Source: Hericium rajendrae (lineage: Eukaryota; Basidiomycota; Agaricomycetes; Russulales; Hericiaceae). From it: DNA of 64,000 bases. The stretch spans positions 2,480,001 through 2,544,000 of the forward strand of contig CM065884.1 of the NCBI GenBank assembly GCA_033439255.1, in the 5' to 3' direction. Both the position numbers and the translations under genes were made by a program. This document shows, piece after piece, positions 46,935 through 56,579 of this stretch; position 1 is the stretch's first letter, and each line of letters starts with the position of its first letter. Below the pieces are notes generated by a model, which worked only from the letters and a program-made list of their open reading frames with translations, was not told where the DNA came from and did not search any database.

Positions 46935-48533
46935 CTAACCTTCAACCAATCCAAACATCTCTCGGCACTTAACAACGCGATCCCTCGCCAGGGCCTTCGT
47001 CAGTGCGTCCGCAGGCATGTCCGCAGTCCCAAGGAACACAGGATGCAACACTCCAGAGTCTACCTGGTCCCTCAACCAGTAGAACCGAAGCTGCATGTGC
47101 TTCATGCGACCGTGGTGCTCCGGGTGCTTCGAAGAGGCAATGGCAGACTGATTGTCCATGTGCAGAGTCGAAGGACGTGACAGGACATCATAGCCAAACT
47201 CCGAAAGTAGGTTGCGCATCCAACAGACCTCCTGACCAGCGTCGAAGGCAGCAATGTACTCAGCCTCTGTAGTGGAGGTGGCAACAATTGTCTGAAGCCT
47301 CGAACGCCAGCTGACAGCACCGGTACCAATGCGGAGGACATAGCCAGATGTGGAGCGACCGTTGTCCGGGTTGCCTGCATGATCAGCATCAGAATAGGTA
47401 GAGAAGAGCTCAGGCGAAGCCCCAGAGGGACTCGGACCATAAGCAAGCTTCAAGTCGACTGTGCCCTTGAGATACTTGAGCAAGTGCTGAACAGCCTTCC
47501 AATATGCCATGCCAGGATTGGAGGTAAAGCGACAGAGGACCCCGACAGCGTAAGCAATGTCTGGGCGCGTACCACCTGCGAGATAGAGGAGAGAACCGAC
47601 TGCACTGATGTAGGGAATGCTCTCCATCTCCTCGCGATCCTGCGGGGTCTGCGGACTCATGGCCTTCGAAAGCTGCAATCCAGGCTCCATCGGCGTCGAG
47701 AGAGGCTTGCAATCACTGTGATTGTAGCGCTCGAGCATATCGAGGATGTACTGACGCTGGGAGAGGAAGAGATGACGAGTAGAGCGATCCCGGGTCACTG
47801 CAACACCGAGAAGAAATGAAGTCGCACCCAAATCCCGAAGCTTGAAGTGAGAGGCTAACTCCTCCAAGAGCTCGTCAAGAAGCTTCTCCGAGTTGGATGC
47901 CATGGTCCCATCGTCCACAAAGACAGGCACTATGACTCGCACATCACCCTTCTGGAAAACATAGATGCTGTTGTCCGAGTGAATGCAGGTGAAACCCATC
48001 TTGTGCACAAGGATCTTCGTCAACTTCTTCTTCCACAACAGCGCGGCCTGCTTCAACCCATAGATAGACTTCATCAGCGCAGACACATCACCTGGATTGC
48101 CCTCTACAAACCCCTCCGGCTGGTTCATGTAGACCTCTGCATCGAGATCACCGTTGATGAAGGCATGGGAGATGTCGAAAGAGCGAAGGGAGAGGTCCTC
48201 GACGGCTGCAAGAGCAAGGACAGTGCGAATAGAGGCAAACTTGCATGTGGGAGCGAAGGTCTCGTTGAAATCCATGCCTGGACGCTGGCTGAACCCCTTG
48301 GCCACCAATCGAGCCTTGTATCGCTCAATAGAGCCGTCCGGGTTCCGCTTGATCTTGAAGACCCACCGGGACCCAATCGCAGTGCGACCAGGTGGAAGCG
48401 GACCTACAGACCAAGTGCCATTGCGCTTGTGGGCCTCCATCTCCTCCTGACATGCGAGAAGCCAGTCCTGTGCATCGGGGCATTGCATTGCCTCGCGAAA
48501 GGACATGGGCTCGGAATCAGCAGAAGAGAGCAT
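46935..48533 (-). CDS. copia-3 reverse transcriptase and RNase H
   Basis: 532 residues from MLSSADSEPMSFREAM. RT motifs: WVFKIKRNPDGSIERYKARL, VAKGFSQRPGMDFNETFAP, SFDISHAFINGDLDAEVYM, YGLKQAALLWKKKL and a catalytic loop VPVFVDDGTM in the place of the usual YVDD. RNase H: TYSDADHAGNPDNGRSTSGY, STTEAEYIAAFDAG, MDNQSAIASSKHPEHHGR and PADALTKAL. The real N terminus lies upstream in the overlapping gag-pol frame; the frame differs by one step from 48404-51322, through either an indel or programmed frameshifting. It ends 126 bp before the polypurine tract. Used in particles to copy element RNA. Confidence 0.9.
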   Translation of the reverse strand: MLSSADSEPMSFREAMQCPDAQDWLLACQEEMEAHKRNGTWSVGPLPPGRTAIGSRWVFKIKRNPDGSIERYKARLVAKGFSQRPGMDFNETFAPTCKFASIRTVLALAAVEDLSLRSFDISHAFINGDLDAEVYMNQPEGFVEGNPGDVSALMKSIYGLKQAALLWKKKLTKILVHKMGFTCIHSDNSIYVFQKGDVRVIVPVFVDDGTMASNSEKLLDELLEELASHFKLRDLGATSFLLGVAVTRDRSTRHLFLSQRQYILDMLERYNHSDCKPLSTPMEPGLQLSKAMSPQTPQDREEMESIPYISAVGSLLYLAGGTRPDIAYAVGVLCRFTSNPGMAYWKAVQHLLKYLKGTVDLKLAYGPSPSGASPELFSTYSDADHAGNPDNGRSTSGYVLRIGTGAVSWRSRLQTIVATSTTEAEYIAAFDAGQEVCWMRNLLSEFGYDVLSRPSTLHMDNQSAIASSKHPEHHGRMKHMQLRFYWLRDQVDSGVLHPVFLGTADMPADALTKALARDRVVKCREMFGLVEG

Positions 48534-51322
48534 TGCACCTTCGGAGAGAAGATCAAGCTCATCCGGGCTGTCTCTCTCCTGTTCTTCGGGTTCTGAAGCA
48601 TCAGCTGAAGTCTGCTCCCAGATCCAGATGACGAGACTGCAGGTGTCGGCTCCCGAGCTTCATGAATGGAGGGCGGAGGAGCTTGGACCTTTGTAGAAGA
48701 CTTGACCGCGGACTTGATCTTGGACCCAGAGGGCTTCGGATCGGTCTTGGGAGTCTTCCACCACTCGCCAGGTTGCTTGCGCTCTCGAGTTCCTCGACGC
48801 TCTGGCAAGGCAGGCGCGGTCCCTCGAGTCACAGAGCGACCCCGACGAGCAGGCTGAACAGCAGGGGCTGCAGCAGGCAGCAGAGCAGCAGGGGCTGCGG
48901 GCGGAGGAGAGAGTGCCGGTTCAACGTCGTGCTCCTGTTCTTCAGCAGCAGGCTGTCTTCTGACTGACGGCTGAGAAGAGGGTGCGTCACCATCCCCCTC
49001 CAGAACCGGTACAATCATCGGAGCAGAATCCTGAGCATCAGGCGAGGAAGCGAGTAAACGCGAAGGAGAAGAGGGTGTAGACGTCGATGGGGAGTTCCTA
49101 GAACGACTAGGGAAGTCACGCTCATCGAAAGTGGCACACTCACTGATTACAGACTTGCGAGTCTGCGGATTATAAAACTTCCAACCCTTATACCCCTCCG
49201 GATAACCGATAAAGATGCACTTCTCCATATGGGGATCCAGGGACCTCCTCTTGTCCTTCTGCACATGCACATAGGCCGCACATCCCCACACTCGCAGACG
49301 CGAGACATCAGGCTTCGCGCCATGCCAGAGCTGGTAAGGAGTGGCATTCTCGACAGCAGAAGTACCCACACGGTTCCAAACATGCACATAAGCTGCCAGA
49401 CACTCACCCCAGAATGTCTTCGGCAGCCCAGACTCCGCCAGCATTGTGGTAACCCCCTCATCCATCGTACGGTTTGCACGCTCAGCTACTCCATTTTGCT
49501 GAGGCCTGTTCCGCACGGTATGTTGACGAGTGATGCCTGCAGCGGTGGTAAAAGCGATGAACTCGTTCGACATGTACTCACCCCCCTTATCATCTCGCAA
49601 GCCCTTGATCTGCGAGTCGAAGTGATTCTCAGCATAAGCTTTGAATGCCTTGAATGCAGCAAAGGCCCCATCCTTCGTACGAAGCAGATAGATGGTGCAG
49701 AAACGGGAGTAGTCATCAATGAAGCTGATCCAGTACTTGTAACCTCCGATGGACTGAACAACGAGAGGGCCATGAAGATCTGTGTGAATAAGCTGCAAAG
49801 GCGAGTCCGCGCGAGATAGAGAGCTCAGAAAGGGATCTGCATGCATCTTGCCTGCGAGACAAGCGACACAGATCGGATCTGGTGTTGCAGACGACTGGAG
49901 ATCGAGGCCAGTAACGAGGTCTTCACGAATGAGGCGCTGAACACCAGCGATGTGATGATGACAGAGTCGACGATGCCAGAGAGACATATCGAGAGGTAGA
50001 GTCGATGCAAGGCGTGCAAAGGCGATCGAGTGGACAGTGTGACCCTCGAGGAAGGCAGAGTTCGAGCCGTTGACCTTAGCAGTGAAGAACAGCTCACCAG
50101 CGCGCTCGAATCGCATACAGTCGCCTTTGATCACAACAGTGAAGCCCTTGGCTCGAGTGAGGAAGAGGACTGAGAGGAGATTATTGCGGAGATCAGGGAC
50201 ATGAAGGACTCGAGTAAAGATGACTGGCTGCTGCTCCTTTCCTCCGACCACTGGCACAAACTGAACCGAGCCTACTCCTTCAGCATAGACAACCTTGTTG
50301 TCTGCGAGACGAACGGGAACGACGTGCGGAGTGTAGTCGACGAACCAATGGCGATGAGAGGTCATATGAGACGTGGCCCCAGTGTCTGCATTCCAGGAAT
50401 CATCAGCAACGAAGGAGGGTGAGGCAGAGGTGGCGAGAGAGAGTGAGAGTGAAGGACTTGCACTTCCAGCAAACTCTTGAACAACGGAGGCAGAATGAGC
50501 GACTGCGGGAGCTGCAAAGGTAGATCCTGACGCCATTGCCTTCTGCTTCTCGTCCCAGGCCTTCCGATGACACTGTTCTTCGCTATGACCACCTCTCTTG
50601 CAGTATGTGCACATCACACGCGGGCCTGAAGGTGTACCAGAGGGCTTGCCACCGGTCCGCGGGGGCTTGGAGAAAGTCCGAAGTGCAGAGGCACCATCCT
50701 TGCCTGAAACGTCACCAGATCGATGCATGTGATTGATCTCCTCGTTGCGGAACACTGCCTGAAGCGACGAACGATCCATCTTCTCGAGTAGGAGCAAGGA
50801 AGAGGAGGAGAAGGAGGAGTATTCAGAGGGCAGAGAACGAATCATGGTCATGCAAACGAGCTCCTCATCGAGCTTGGTGATGTCGAAGGACTCCGGACGC
50901 AGGTTCTGAACGTGGAGAATGGCCTCATCGATGCGGTTCATCAGGGATGCGAGCGACTCCTCCTCACCCTTGCGGATGGAGAAGAGATCATCGTAGGCAT
51001 TGAATCGAGCACCGGGACGCTGCGAGAGGTGAACAGAACGAAGGGTGGTCCAGATAAGCTTAGTATCGGACTTGCAAGCCTGGATATGGATGTGCTGGTC
51101 CGGGGCAATAGCAAGAAACAGTGCACCAAGAGCCTTATCGTGCTTCTCCAACCAATTGGCAACCTTATCCGTCTCCTTCACATCCGGCTTGGGCTCAGTA
51201 CCACTCACAATACCCCATAGACCTCTCAACCTCAAGACCGCGGTGATCTCCTCACTCCACTGGACATAGTTCGAGGACAAAAGCCTCGAAATTTGCATGA
51301 GGTGCAAAAAAGGGTTCGACAT
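48404..51322 (-). CDS. copia-3 gag-protease-integrase polyprotein
   Basis: Starts MSNPFLHLMQISRLL at 51322. Gag with the UBN2-like core VWTTL-type stretch (KLIWTTLRSVHLSQRPGARF) and zinc knuckle CTYCKRGGHSEEQC (about residue 236). Protease WNADTGATSHMTSH (about 312). Integrase zinc domain HRRLCHHHI...CVACLAG and D/D/E in IHTDLHGPL, GLRDDKGGEYMSN and RPQQNGVAERANRTM, then a GCAAYVHVQK...CIFIGYPEGYKGW tail. A Pro/Ser-rich linker follows. From about residue 900 the frame is out of phase with the family, the correct frame continuing in 46935-48533. The 44820 and 37929 copies are truncated versions. Confidence 0.92.
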   Translation of the reverse strand: MSNPFLHLMQISRLLSSNYVQWSEEITAVLRLRGLWGIVSGTEPKPDVKETDKVANWLEKHDKALGALFLAIAPDQHIHIQACKSDTKLIWTTLRSVHLSQRPGARFNAYDDLFSIRKGEEESLASLMNRIDEAILHVQNLRPESFDITKLDEELVCMTMIRSLPSEYSSFSSSSLLLLEKMDRSSLQAVFRNEEINHMHRSGDVSGKDGASALRTFSKPPRTGGKPSGTPSGPRVMCTYCKRGGHSEEQCHRKAWDEKQKAMASGSTFAAPAVAHSASVVQEFAGSASPSLSLSLATSASPSFVADDSWNADTGATSHMTSHRHWFVDYTPHVVPVRLADNKVVYAEGVGSVQFVPVVGGKEQQPVIFTRVLHVPDLRNNLLSVLFLTRAKGFTVVIKGDCMRFERAGELFFTAKVNGSNSAFLEGHTVHSIAFARLASTLPLDMSLWHRRLCHHHIAGVQRLIREDLVTGLDLQSSATPDPICVACLAGKMHADPFLSSLSRADSPLQLIHTDLHGPLVVQSIGGYKYWISFIDDYSRFCTIYLLRTKDGAFAAFKAFKAYAENHFDSQIKGLRDDKGGEYMSNEFIAFTTAAGITRQHTVRNRPQQNGVAERANRTMDEGVTTMLAESGLPKTFWGECLAAYVHVWNRVGTSAVENATPYQLWHGAKPDVSRLRVWGCAAYVHVQKDKRRSLDPHMEKCIFIGYPEGYKGWKFYNPQTRKSVISECATFDERDFPSRSRNSPSTSTPSSPSRLLASSPDAQDSAPMIVPVLEGDGDAPSSQPSVRRQPAAEEQEHDVEPALSPPPAAPAALLPAAAPAVQPARRGRSVTRGTAPALPERRGTRERKQPGEWWKTPKTDPKPSGSKIKSAVKSSTKVQAPPPSIHEAREPTPAVSSSGSGSRLQLMLQNPKNRRETARMSLIFSPKVQCSLLLIPSPCPFARQCNAPMHRTGFSHVRRRWRPTSAMALGL

Positions 51323-51615
51323 ATCTGAGTCGGACCGGGGAAGACCAGCAAGGCACTATAGTGTAGTGGGCTTGATTGTCGATGGTAGAAGTCGATAAAA
51401 TGAAGGGTCGATGCTTTTTGGGAGCAGAGGGGATAGAGATATAAGAGATAGATGCAGAGTAACTCAATGATGTTAAGACCCGATGGCTCAGCGGATCGGC
51501 GCGAAAACTTGTGGGCAACGAAGGTACGCAGAGGCGACATCGTTGGCGAAAGATCGGCGAGATCGGACGAGTGGATGGGCAGATATCGATGATGTGAAAA
51601 CTTCGCTAGAGTGCA

Positions 51616-51627
51616 GGGCCCATAACC
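51616..51627 (-). other. Primer-binding site of copia-3
   Basis: On minus, GGTTATGGGCCC directly follows the LTR end TGACA. It is complementary to the anticodon region of initiator tRNA-Met (GGGCTCATAACC type) rather than to a tRNA 3' end, and matches the primer site I recall for Drosophila copia, which uses an initiator-Met half-tRNA. Confidence 0.6.
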
Positions 51628-52245
51628 TGTCAAAGTGCGAATCTGAGCGATAGGGAGCAACTCAGGAGTGCAGGAAGCGAGAGGGAGACACAGGGATCGA
51701 TGAGAGACTGCAGTCCAATGTGAGCAACTAGATACATGAGAAAGAAACACTATAGCGCACCTGCAGTCCAATGTGAGCAACTAAGGAGCTCACAGTCGAT
51801 GGGACCGCAAGTGTACGACGCTCTACGGAAGTTGCCGGGCAGTGGTTTCAAAACTGTACAGTAGACACAACCAACAAGGGCAAGGCCCGAAAGAGCGAAA
51901 GTGAAGTAAGCCATAGAGTAAGCAGAGCAATAGACAAGGCAATGCGAGCGAGAAAAATAGAGCTGTAACAACAATCAGTTGGCTAAGTGGTAAAGTATGC
52001 TAGACTGACCTGTAAGGGTCCCGGGTTCGAATCCTGACTAGTGCATTAAAGCATAAGATCATAGGTTCAACTCCCGAGTAGTGCGCACTAAGCAAGTGTC
52101 TCTAAGATCGAATCTCAGAGACTACAAGCTAGTCACAAGTCCTAGGTTCGACTCTAGGTGTCCGCATGCTTGCAGAAGGACCTAGGATCGAGTCTTGGCT
52201 GTGCTGTGATTTTGCACCAGGATGCTGAGTCAAAAGACTTCAACA
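51628..52245 (-). repeat. 5' LTR of copia-3
   Basis: 618 bp, TGTTGAAGTC...CTTTGACA on minus. It carries the tRNA-like/B-box array (plus strand, about 51979-52197). Nearly identical to the LTR at 38235-38851. Confidence 0.9.
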
Positions 52246-52560
52246 CTGACTTGGAAACCTTCTGGACCAAGAAACTGAGGATGCAAGACCAAATGAACAG
52301 GTGGTGGCTTGATGCCAATACGGACCTTCCTGAAAGTGTGCAGCCCTATGTTGGAGATGGATCACAATTAGTGTGGAAGAAGCCTGATGGCTATTAGAGT
52401 CCTCCCTGGATAGAGACTCACTTTGTAGAAAATATAAAGGTGTGGAAGACTATTGGTGCTGATAAGATAGTAGAGGAGGTGGAAAAGAGGAAGGGTATAG
52501 ATGAGGAGGCAGATGAGAATTCAAGTCAGCTATCCAAGACGACTCGTCACAAGTAGTGGC
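52246..52560 (+). pseudogene. 3' part of the gene begun at 40827
   Basis: Coding sequence resumes right after the LTR: LETFWTKKLRMQDQMNRWW, NTDLPESVQPYVGDGSQLVW, a TAG at 52395-52397, then PPWIETHFVENIKVWKTIG and KRKGIDEEADENSSQLSK to a stop near 52556. If the copia sequence and 5 bp are ignored, the frame joins D-W-V-I to L-E-T-F-W, consistent with one split exon. Function unknown. Confidence 0.5.
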
Positions 52561-53222
52561 ATTACTCTACAGTAGAAATGATTGTATGGCACAATAGCAG
52601 AGTTTATTGACTTCTCTTTTATTTTTCACTAAGGCAAAGTACAAGAGGACAGAGATCCACGATATAGTTAGTTCTCTGAATTTATTGCGCATAGTATTAC
52701 ATTAGATAAATCAATGTCACTGGCTTTACTTTGCTTTTTCTTTCTAATATTCTCTATATCATTTTAATAGATGCTATTCAGAGTGCAAGAAGGCCATGGC
52801 ATATAGATCATCATGCAAGAAAAACTTGAGACTGAGTGTAAATGTAAAAAGTCAGTTGGCTAGTTATACGAGCTAAGCCCTAACTTGAAGGCCATGGATA
52901 TCTCATCCGATATGCCTAAAAGCAAGAAGCATACAGAAAGAGTTGCTCGTCATAAACTACCCATCAATAGTCTACAACCATGACTGATACAGATGCACAC
53001 ATCTCTCTAGAAGCTTTGGTTATAATCAAGCATGACTGAAAGCTGTATCGTGCTCAGTAAGAAAAGAGAAAACAAATGACAGATGGTGGAATCGAACCTA
53101 CAACCTTATCTTTATATTTTAGGTGTGAGAAATTATTACCATAAAAGGCATTACATTGGCTGAGTGTCATTTTTTTTGAGTTGAAAAGTTGGTTAGAGTA
53201 AATGATTCTAAGGAATCGTAAT
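52561..53222 (-). repeat. R1-related repeat, copy d, with a tRNA-like sequence
   Basis: It ends on the right with the R1 terminal hairpin (GATTCTAAGGAATCGTAA, 53205-53222). On minus, 53170-53076 is tRNA-like: terminal ATGACA/TGTCAT pair over 6 bp, a B box GGTTCGATTCC (53088-53098), and a T-rich run follows. The left limit is unclear; 52561-53040 otherwise shows nothing recognisable. Confidence 0.5.
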
Positions 53223-53251
53223 TGGGTGCCATTGATTGTCTGAGCCCTGTT

Positions 53252-53769
53252 TGTTAAGAACTGTACGTTTCATTTCTTAACTTGACATCACTCCCTTCGA
53301 CATCCCCACCATGGTCGATGTCCCGTTGCTCTATTCTCTTTATTTAACCATATCTACATGCACGCATGGACGCTATCGCACTGCCTCAATCCACTATCCA
53401 TTTTTATCATGATCGTTGCAGTGCTACCCTATCTACCCCTCCATCATGTTTCATCCTCATCATGCGCAGTACGATGCTGTGCAATGCACAGTTACTACAT
53501 CACCTTAGATACGACTCGTAGCTGTGCATCCTCCTGTATTTAACCGGTTGAGCTGAGTTCCTTAGACCTCAGCTTAACCACTTTGCAACTCTATAGGATT
53601 TACCTCCTGTCAGTTGCCAGTGCCCTTTAAGTCCCTCCGCCTTGCGCTTCCCTCTCTCAATCACTCTCAACTCTCTTTATCGTCGATCGCCTCTTGAGCA
53701 GGTCAGCCTTTGTTGTTTGTGTGTAGCCTGAGTCCCTACTCGGTCACTACAGGACATCGGTCCTTAGCA
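53252..53769 (+). repeat. Left LTR of gypsy-2, plus orientation
   Basis: 518 bp, TGTTAAGAACTGTACG...GGTCCTTAGCA. Its reverse complement matches 58640-59414 (without the nested element) with scattered differences, implying some age. Confidence 0.85.
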
Positions 53770-56562
53770 CTGTTGAGACAGTATTGTGCCTGTTGCAAAA
53801 TCTGATGCGTCACATTCAACACGAAAGGGTTTGTCATAGTCTGGCATGACAAGTACTGGAGAGGTGGTAAAGGCTGTTTTGAGTGCATCAAAGGCCTTTT
53901 GACATTCGGTAGTCCATTGCCAGGTATAAGTCTTCTTTGTGAGCTTGAAGAGTGGTTTGGCGACTTTAGAAAAATCTTGTATGAACCGACGATAGAAATT
54001 GCCAAAACTCAGGAATGACTGGGTCTGTTTGACCGTATTTGACCATATGGGGTTCCAGCCATTGAATAACACCATTCACTTTGACTGGGTCCATGTGGAG
54101 CTGGTTGTGAGAGATGATTAGGCCAAGGTATTCCACTTCTGCTTTTTCAAATGAGCATTTTTTCGGTTTGAGGAACAAATCATTGTCACGCAATCTGATG
54201 AGGACTTGGCATACAATCTGGCGATGTTCTTCTAGTGTTTCGGTGAAGATCAGGATATCGTCTATGTAGATGACAACTTTGCCGTGATTGATCAGGTCTT
54301 TGAACAGAGCGTTCATTATTGCCTGAAATGTGGCTAGGGAGTTGATCAGTCCGAAGAACATGACTGTTAGTTCAAATAGTCCTCGGCTGCAATGAAAGGC
54401 AGCTTTGTGTTCATCACCTTCTTTGATACGAACATTGTTGTACCCTCATCGTAGGTCGAACTTGGAGAATACTTTGGTGCCTTTGAGTTTATCAACAAGT
54501 TCACCGATGAGCGTAAGGGGTATTCGTTGCGTATGGTCCTTTTGTTGAGCTCTTGGTAGTCTTGAACTGGTCAGAGTTTGTCATCTTTCTTGGATATGAA
54601 AAAGAATGGAGCAGCCCACAGAGATTTAGATTCTCGAATGTACCCCTTGCAGAGATTTTCTTCTAGAAACTTGTCAAGTTCCTTGAGCTCATGTGGGACC
54701 ATTGGGTAGGCCTTGGCAGAATGTGGCTCGACATCTGGTTTGAGGTTGATGGCATGGTCCCATGGTCTTCTGGTGGGCAGTCGTTCTGATGCTTTTTCCT
54801 CAAAGACATTGCAAAATTCCTGGTATTCCTGTGGGATCATTTGGTCTAAAGTTCGAGTCTTCTGCTTACTAGCAAAGGCAGCAGCAAGTTCTTAGACATT
54901 GGTCACAGTGCGATTAATGCAGAATATCATGTCATTGGATAATGATGGATCAAGAATACAATTGAAATCATCATCAGGGTTGGAGATGCCAAGACCCTTG
55001 ATGGACCAATCTGTGGGGATTGGCATGATGGATTTATTGGCATCTTCTGTGAAATCTGGGCGATGTGCAGATGATAACCATGTGGTGTTTCAAATTCTCA
55101 TTTTTCAGATCCTCCGAGTCGGTACAAGAGGTGTGTGCTTGTGCTTTTGGAAGGTCTTCAATCTCCATGTCCTCTTCACTTCACCTAGATGAACATCGTT
55201 ACATTGCTGTGTCTCCTGATCATTGTTCTGGTCCTGTATGGTATCTTGGGTGGCGATATGGTCATTTTGCAGGGTATCACAGTTGGAACTTTTCTTTTGC
55301 TCTGTCACTGCATCATTTACACAAGGGGAGGGCAGAGATAGCGATACAAAACCTGAGTCGCACGTTGATGCCTCAGATGTTAAATCTGCGTCTCGTAGAT
55401 ACTCCAGAGTTTGCTGCCCAACAATGTGAGTGTCAGCTTTCGTTACCTGCTTCAATGTTAACGGTAGTGGTAGCTGTCTTCTATTGCATTGAGACATCTC
55501 AAGATGATTTGGTGGCAGAGGAGGAAGTACTTTGGGCCCGTTTTTGTGACTGGATCCACAGTTGGCAGTTGGACGTACAGCAGGGTGTTGGAGCAGTCCC
55601 TTCTGATGGTTCCCCTCTCCACTTCCAGGGTGTATTCTTGGGTCGACTTGCCATTCATGAAGATGATCTGTTCGACTTCGCATCTTATGGAGGGGCTTTG
55701 TGGCGAGGTTGGAAGGATGAGGCATCACTGGTAGGGTTTTCGACGGGGAGTGTGACAGATGTTGCTGCAGACACTGAGCCTGGATCCCTGAGTGGCAGCA
55801 GTGTGGAGAGCGATGATAAGGGCAAGGAAGTCGAGAGCATGGCTGAGGATGATGCTGGATCACGCAGGAAGAGAGTGAGACATAGCGAGGGTGAGGGAGG
55901 GCAGCAGCCCGAGTGTCGAATGAACTGAATAGGTAGCAAGCTATTTTCCTGGCTGCTTCCCACTGGGGTCGTTGGGCAAATGGTAGTGTATCCATGTTAT
56001 TGACTCGGACTGGTCCATTGGTTACATGGCACTTGTGTTGGCAGCATTCTAGTACAAGCTGGTCTTGTTCCCAATTGATGTTGGGGTTGTGTTCTCGTAG
56101 CCAATCAGTTCCTAAGATCATGTCATCTTGTCCTAAATCTGTGATGTAAAATCGTGTCTTCTCTGTGTGCGTTGCATTCCCAGGTCCTTTGATTCTGATG
56201 CGTAAGACACAGTAATGGGTAATTTGATCAAGGGCATTTTCCGAGTCATCGACATTTTTGACTGAGATAGGTTTCATGAGGGGAATTGTCTTGATGTGAT
56301 ACTGGTTGACAATCCTCCAGTTGATAAGAATGCCTGTGGCTCCACTGTCCACCAGGCCTTTAACAGCAAAGTTTTGTTGTTTTCCTAAAATCATGATGAT
56401 AATGCAGATGGATGGAGAACCATTATATTTCAATGAGGATATGTGTAAATTGGCTGGCCAATTTGGTAAATAAGAGTCCATTGAAACATCATCATCTGGC
56501 ATCAAGAGTATATCAAAATGATTTGGAGAAGCAATTTGCAGACCTTTTGTCCTCCATGACAT
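53770..56562 (-). pseudogene. gypsy-2 pol remnant (protease, RT, partial RNase H)
   Basis: Protease: GLVDSGATGILINWRIV, FYITDLGQDDMILGTDWL (about 56.36-56.05 kb). After a frame-broken spacer, RT begins EYQEFCNVFEEKASERLP...RPWDHAINLKP and KKDDKL, stop TGA (54571-54573), PVQDY. The next part (FDLR, stop TGA, GYNN) is in another frame, then MFFGLINSLATFQAIMN, VVIYIDDILIF and [21 protein letters not shown]. RNase H starts [13 protein letters not shown] and is cut at TILSQQ by the inverted LTR. The TGA in KL-stop-PVQDY sits where RTs have Arg; the one in LR-stop-GYNN replaces Trp. Several frameshifts. Confidence 0.85.
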
Positions 56563-56579
56563 TGTGGCATGAGGATGCT

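Larger units (their letters stand above)
46198..52245 (-). mobile_element. copia-3: nearly intact Ty1/copia retrotransposon, 6.05 kb
   Basis: 5' LTR 51628-52245, primer site GGTTATGGGCCC (complement at 51616-51627), gag-pol 51322-48404, RT-RNaseH 48533-46935, polypurine tract GGGGGGAG on minus (46803-46810), 3' LTR 46198-46802. All functional parts are present with a single frame change. The flanks CTATG (left, inside copia-2) and CTGAC (right) do not form a target duplication, so it did not arrive by a simple insertion. Confidence 0.85.

Noticed and set aside
46198-52245. Simple nested insertion of copia-3 into copia-2
   Set aside because: There is no matching 5-bp duplication and copia-2 integrase does not resume at the right flank.
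55065-55928. Plus-strand 287-codon open frame with an acidic, Lys-rich C terminus
   Set aside because: It lies antisense to the protease-RT spacer of gypsy-2 and has no recognised domain; I could not exclude a captured gene but do not support it.
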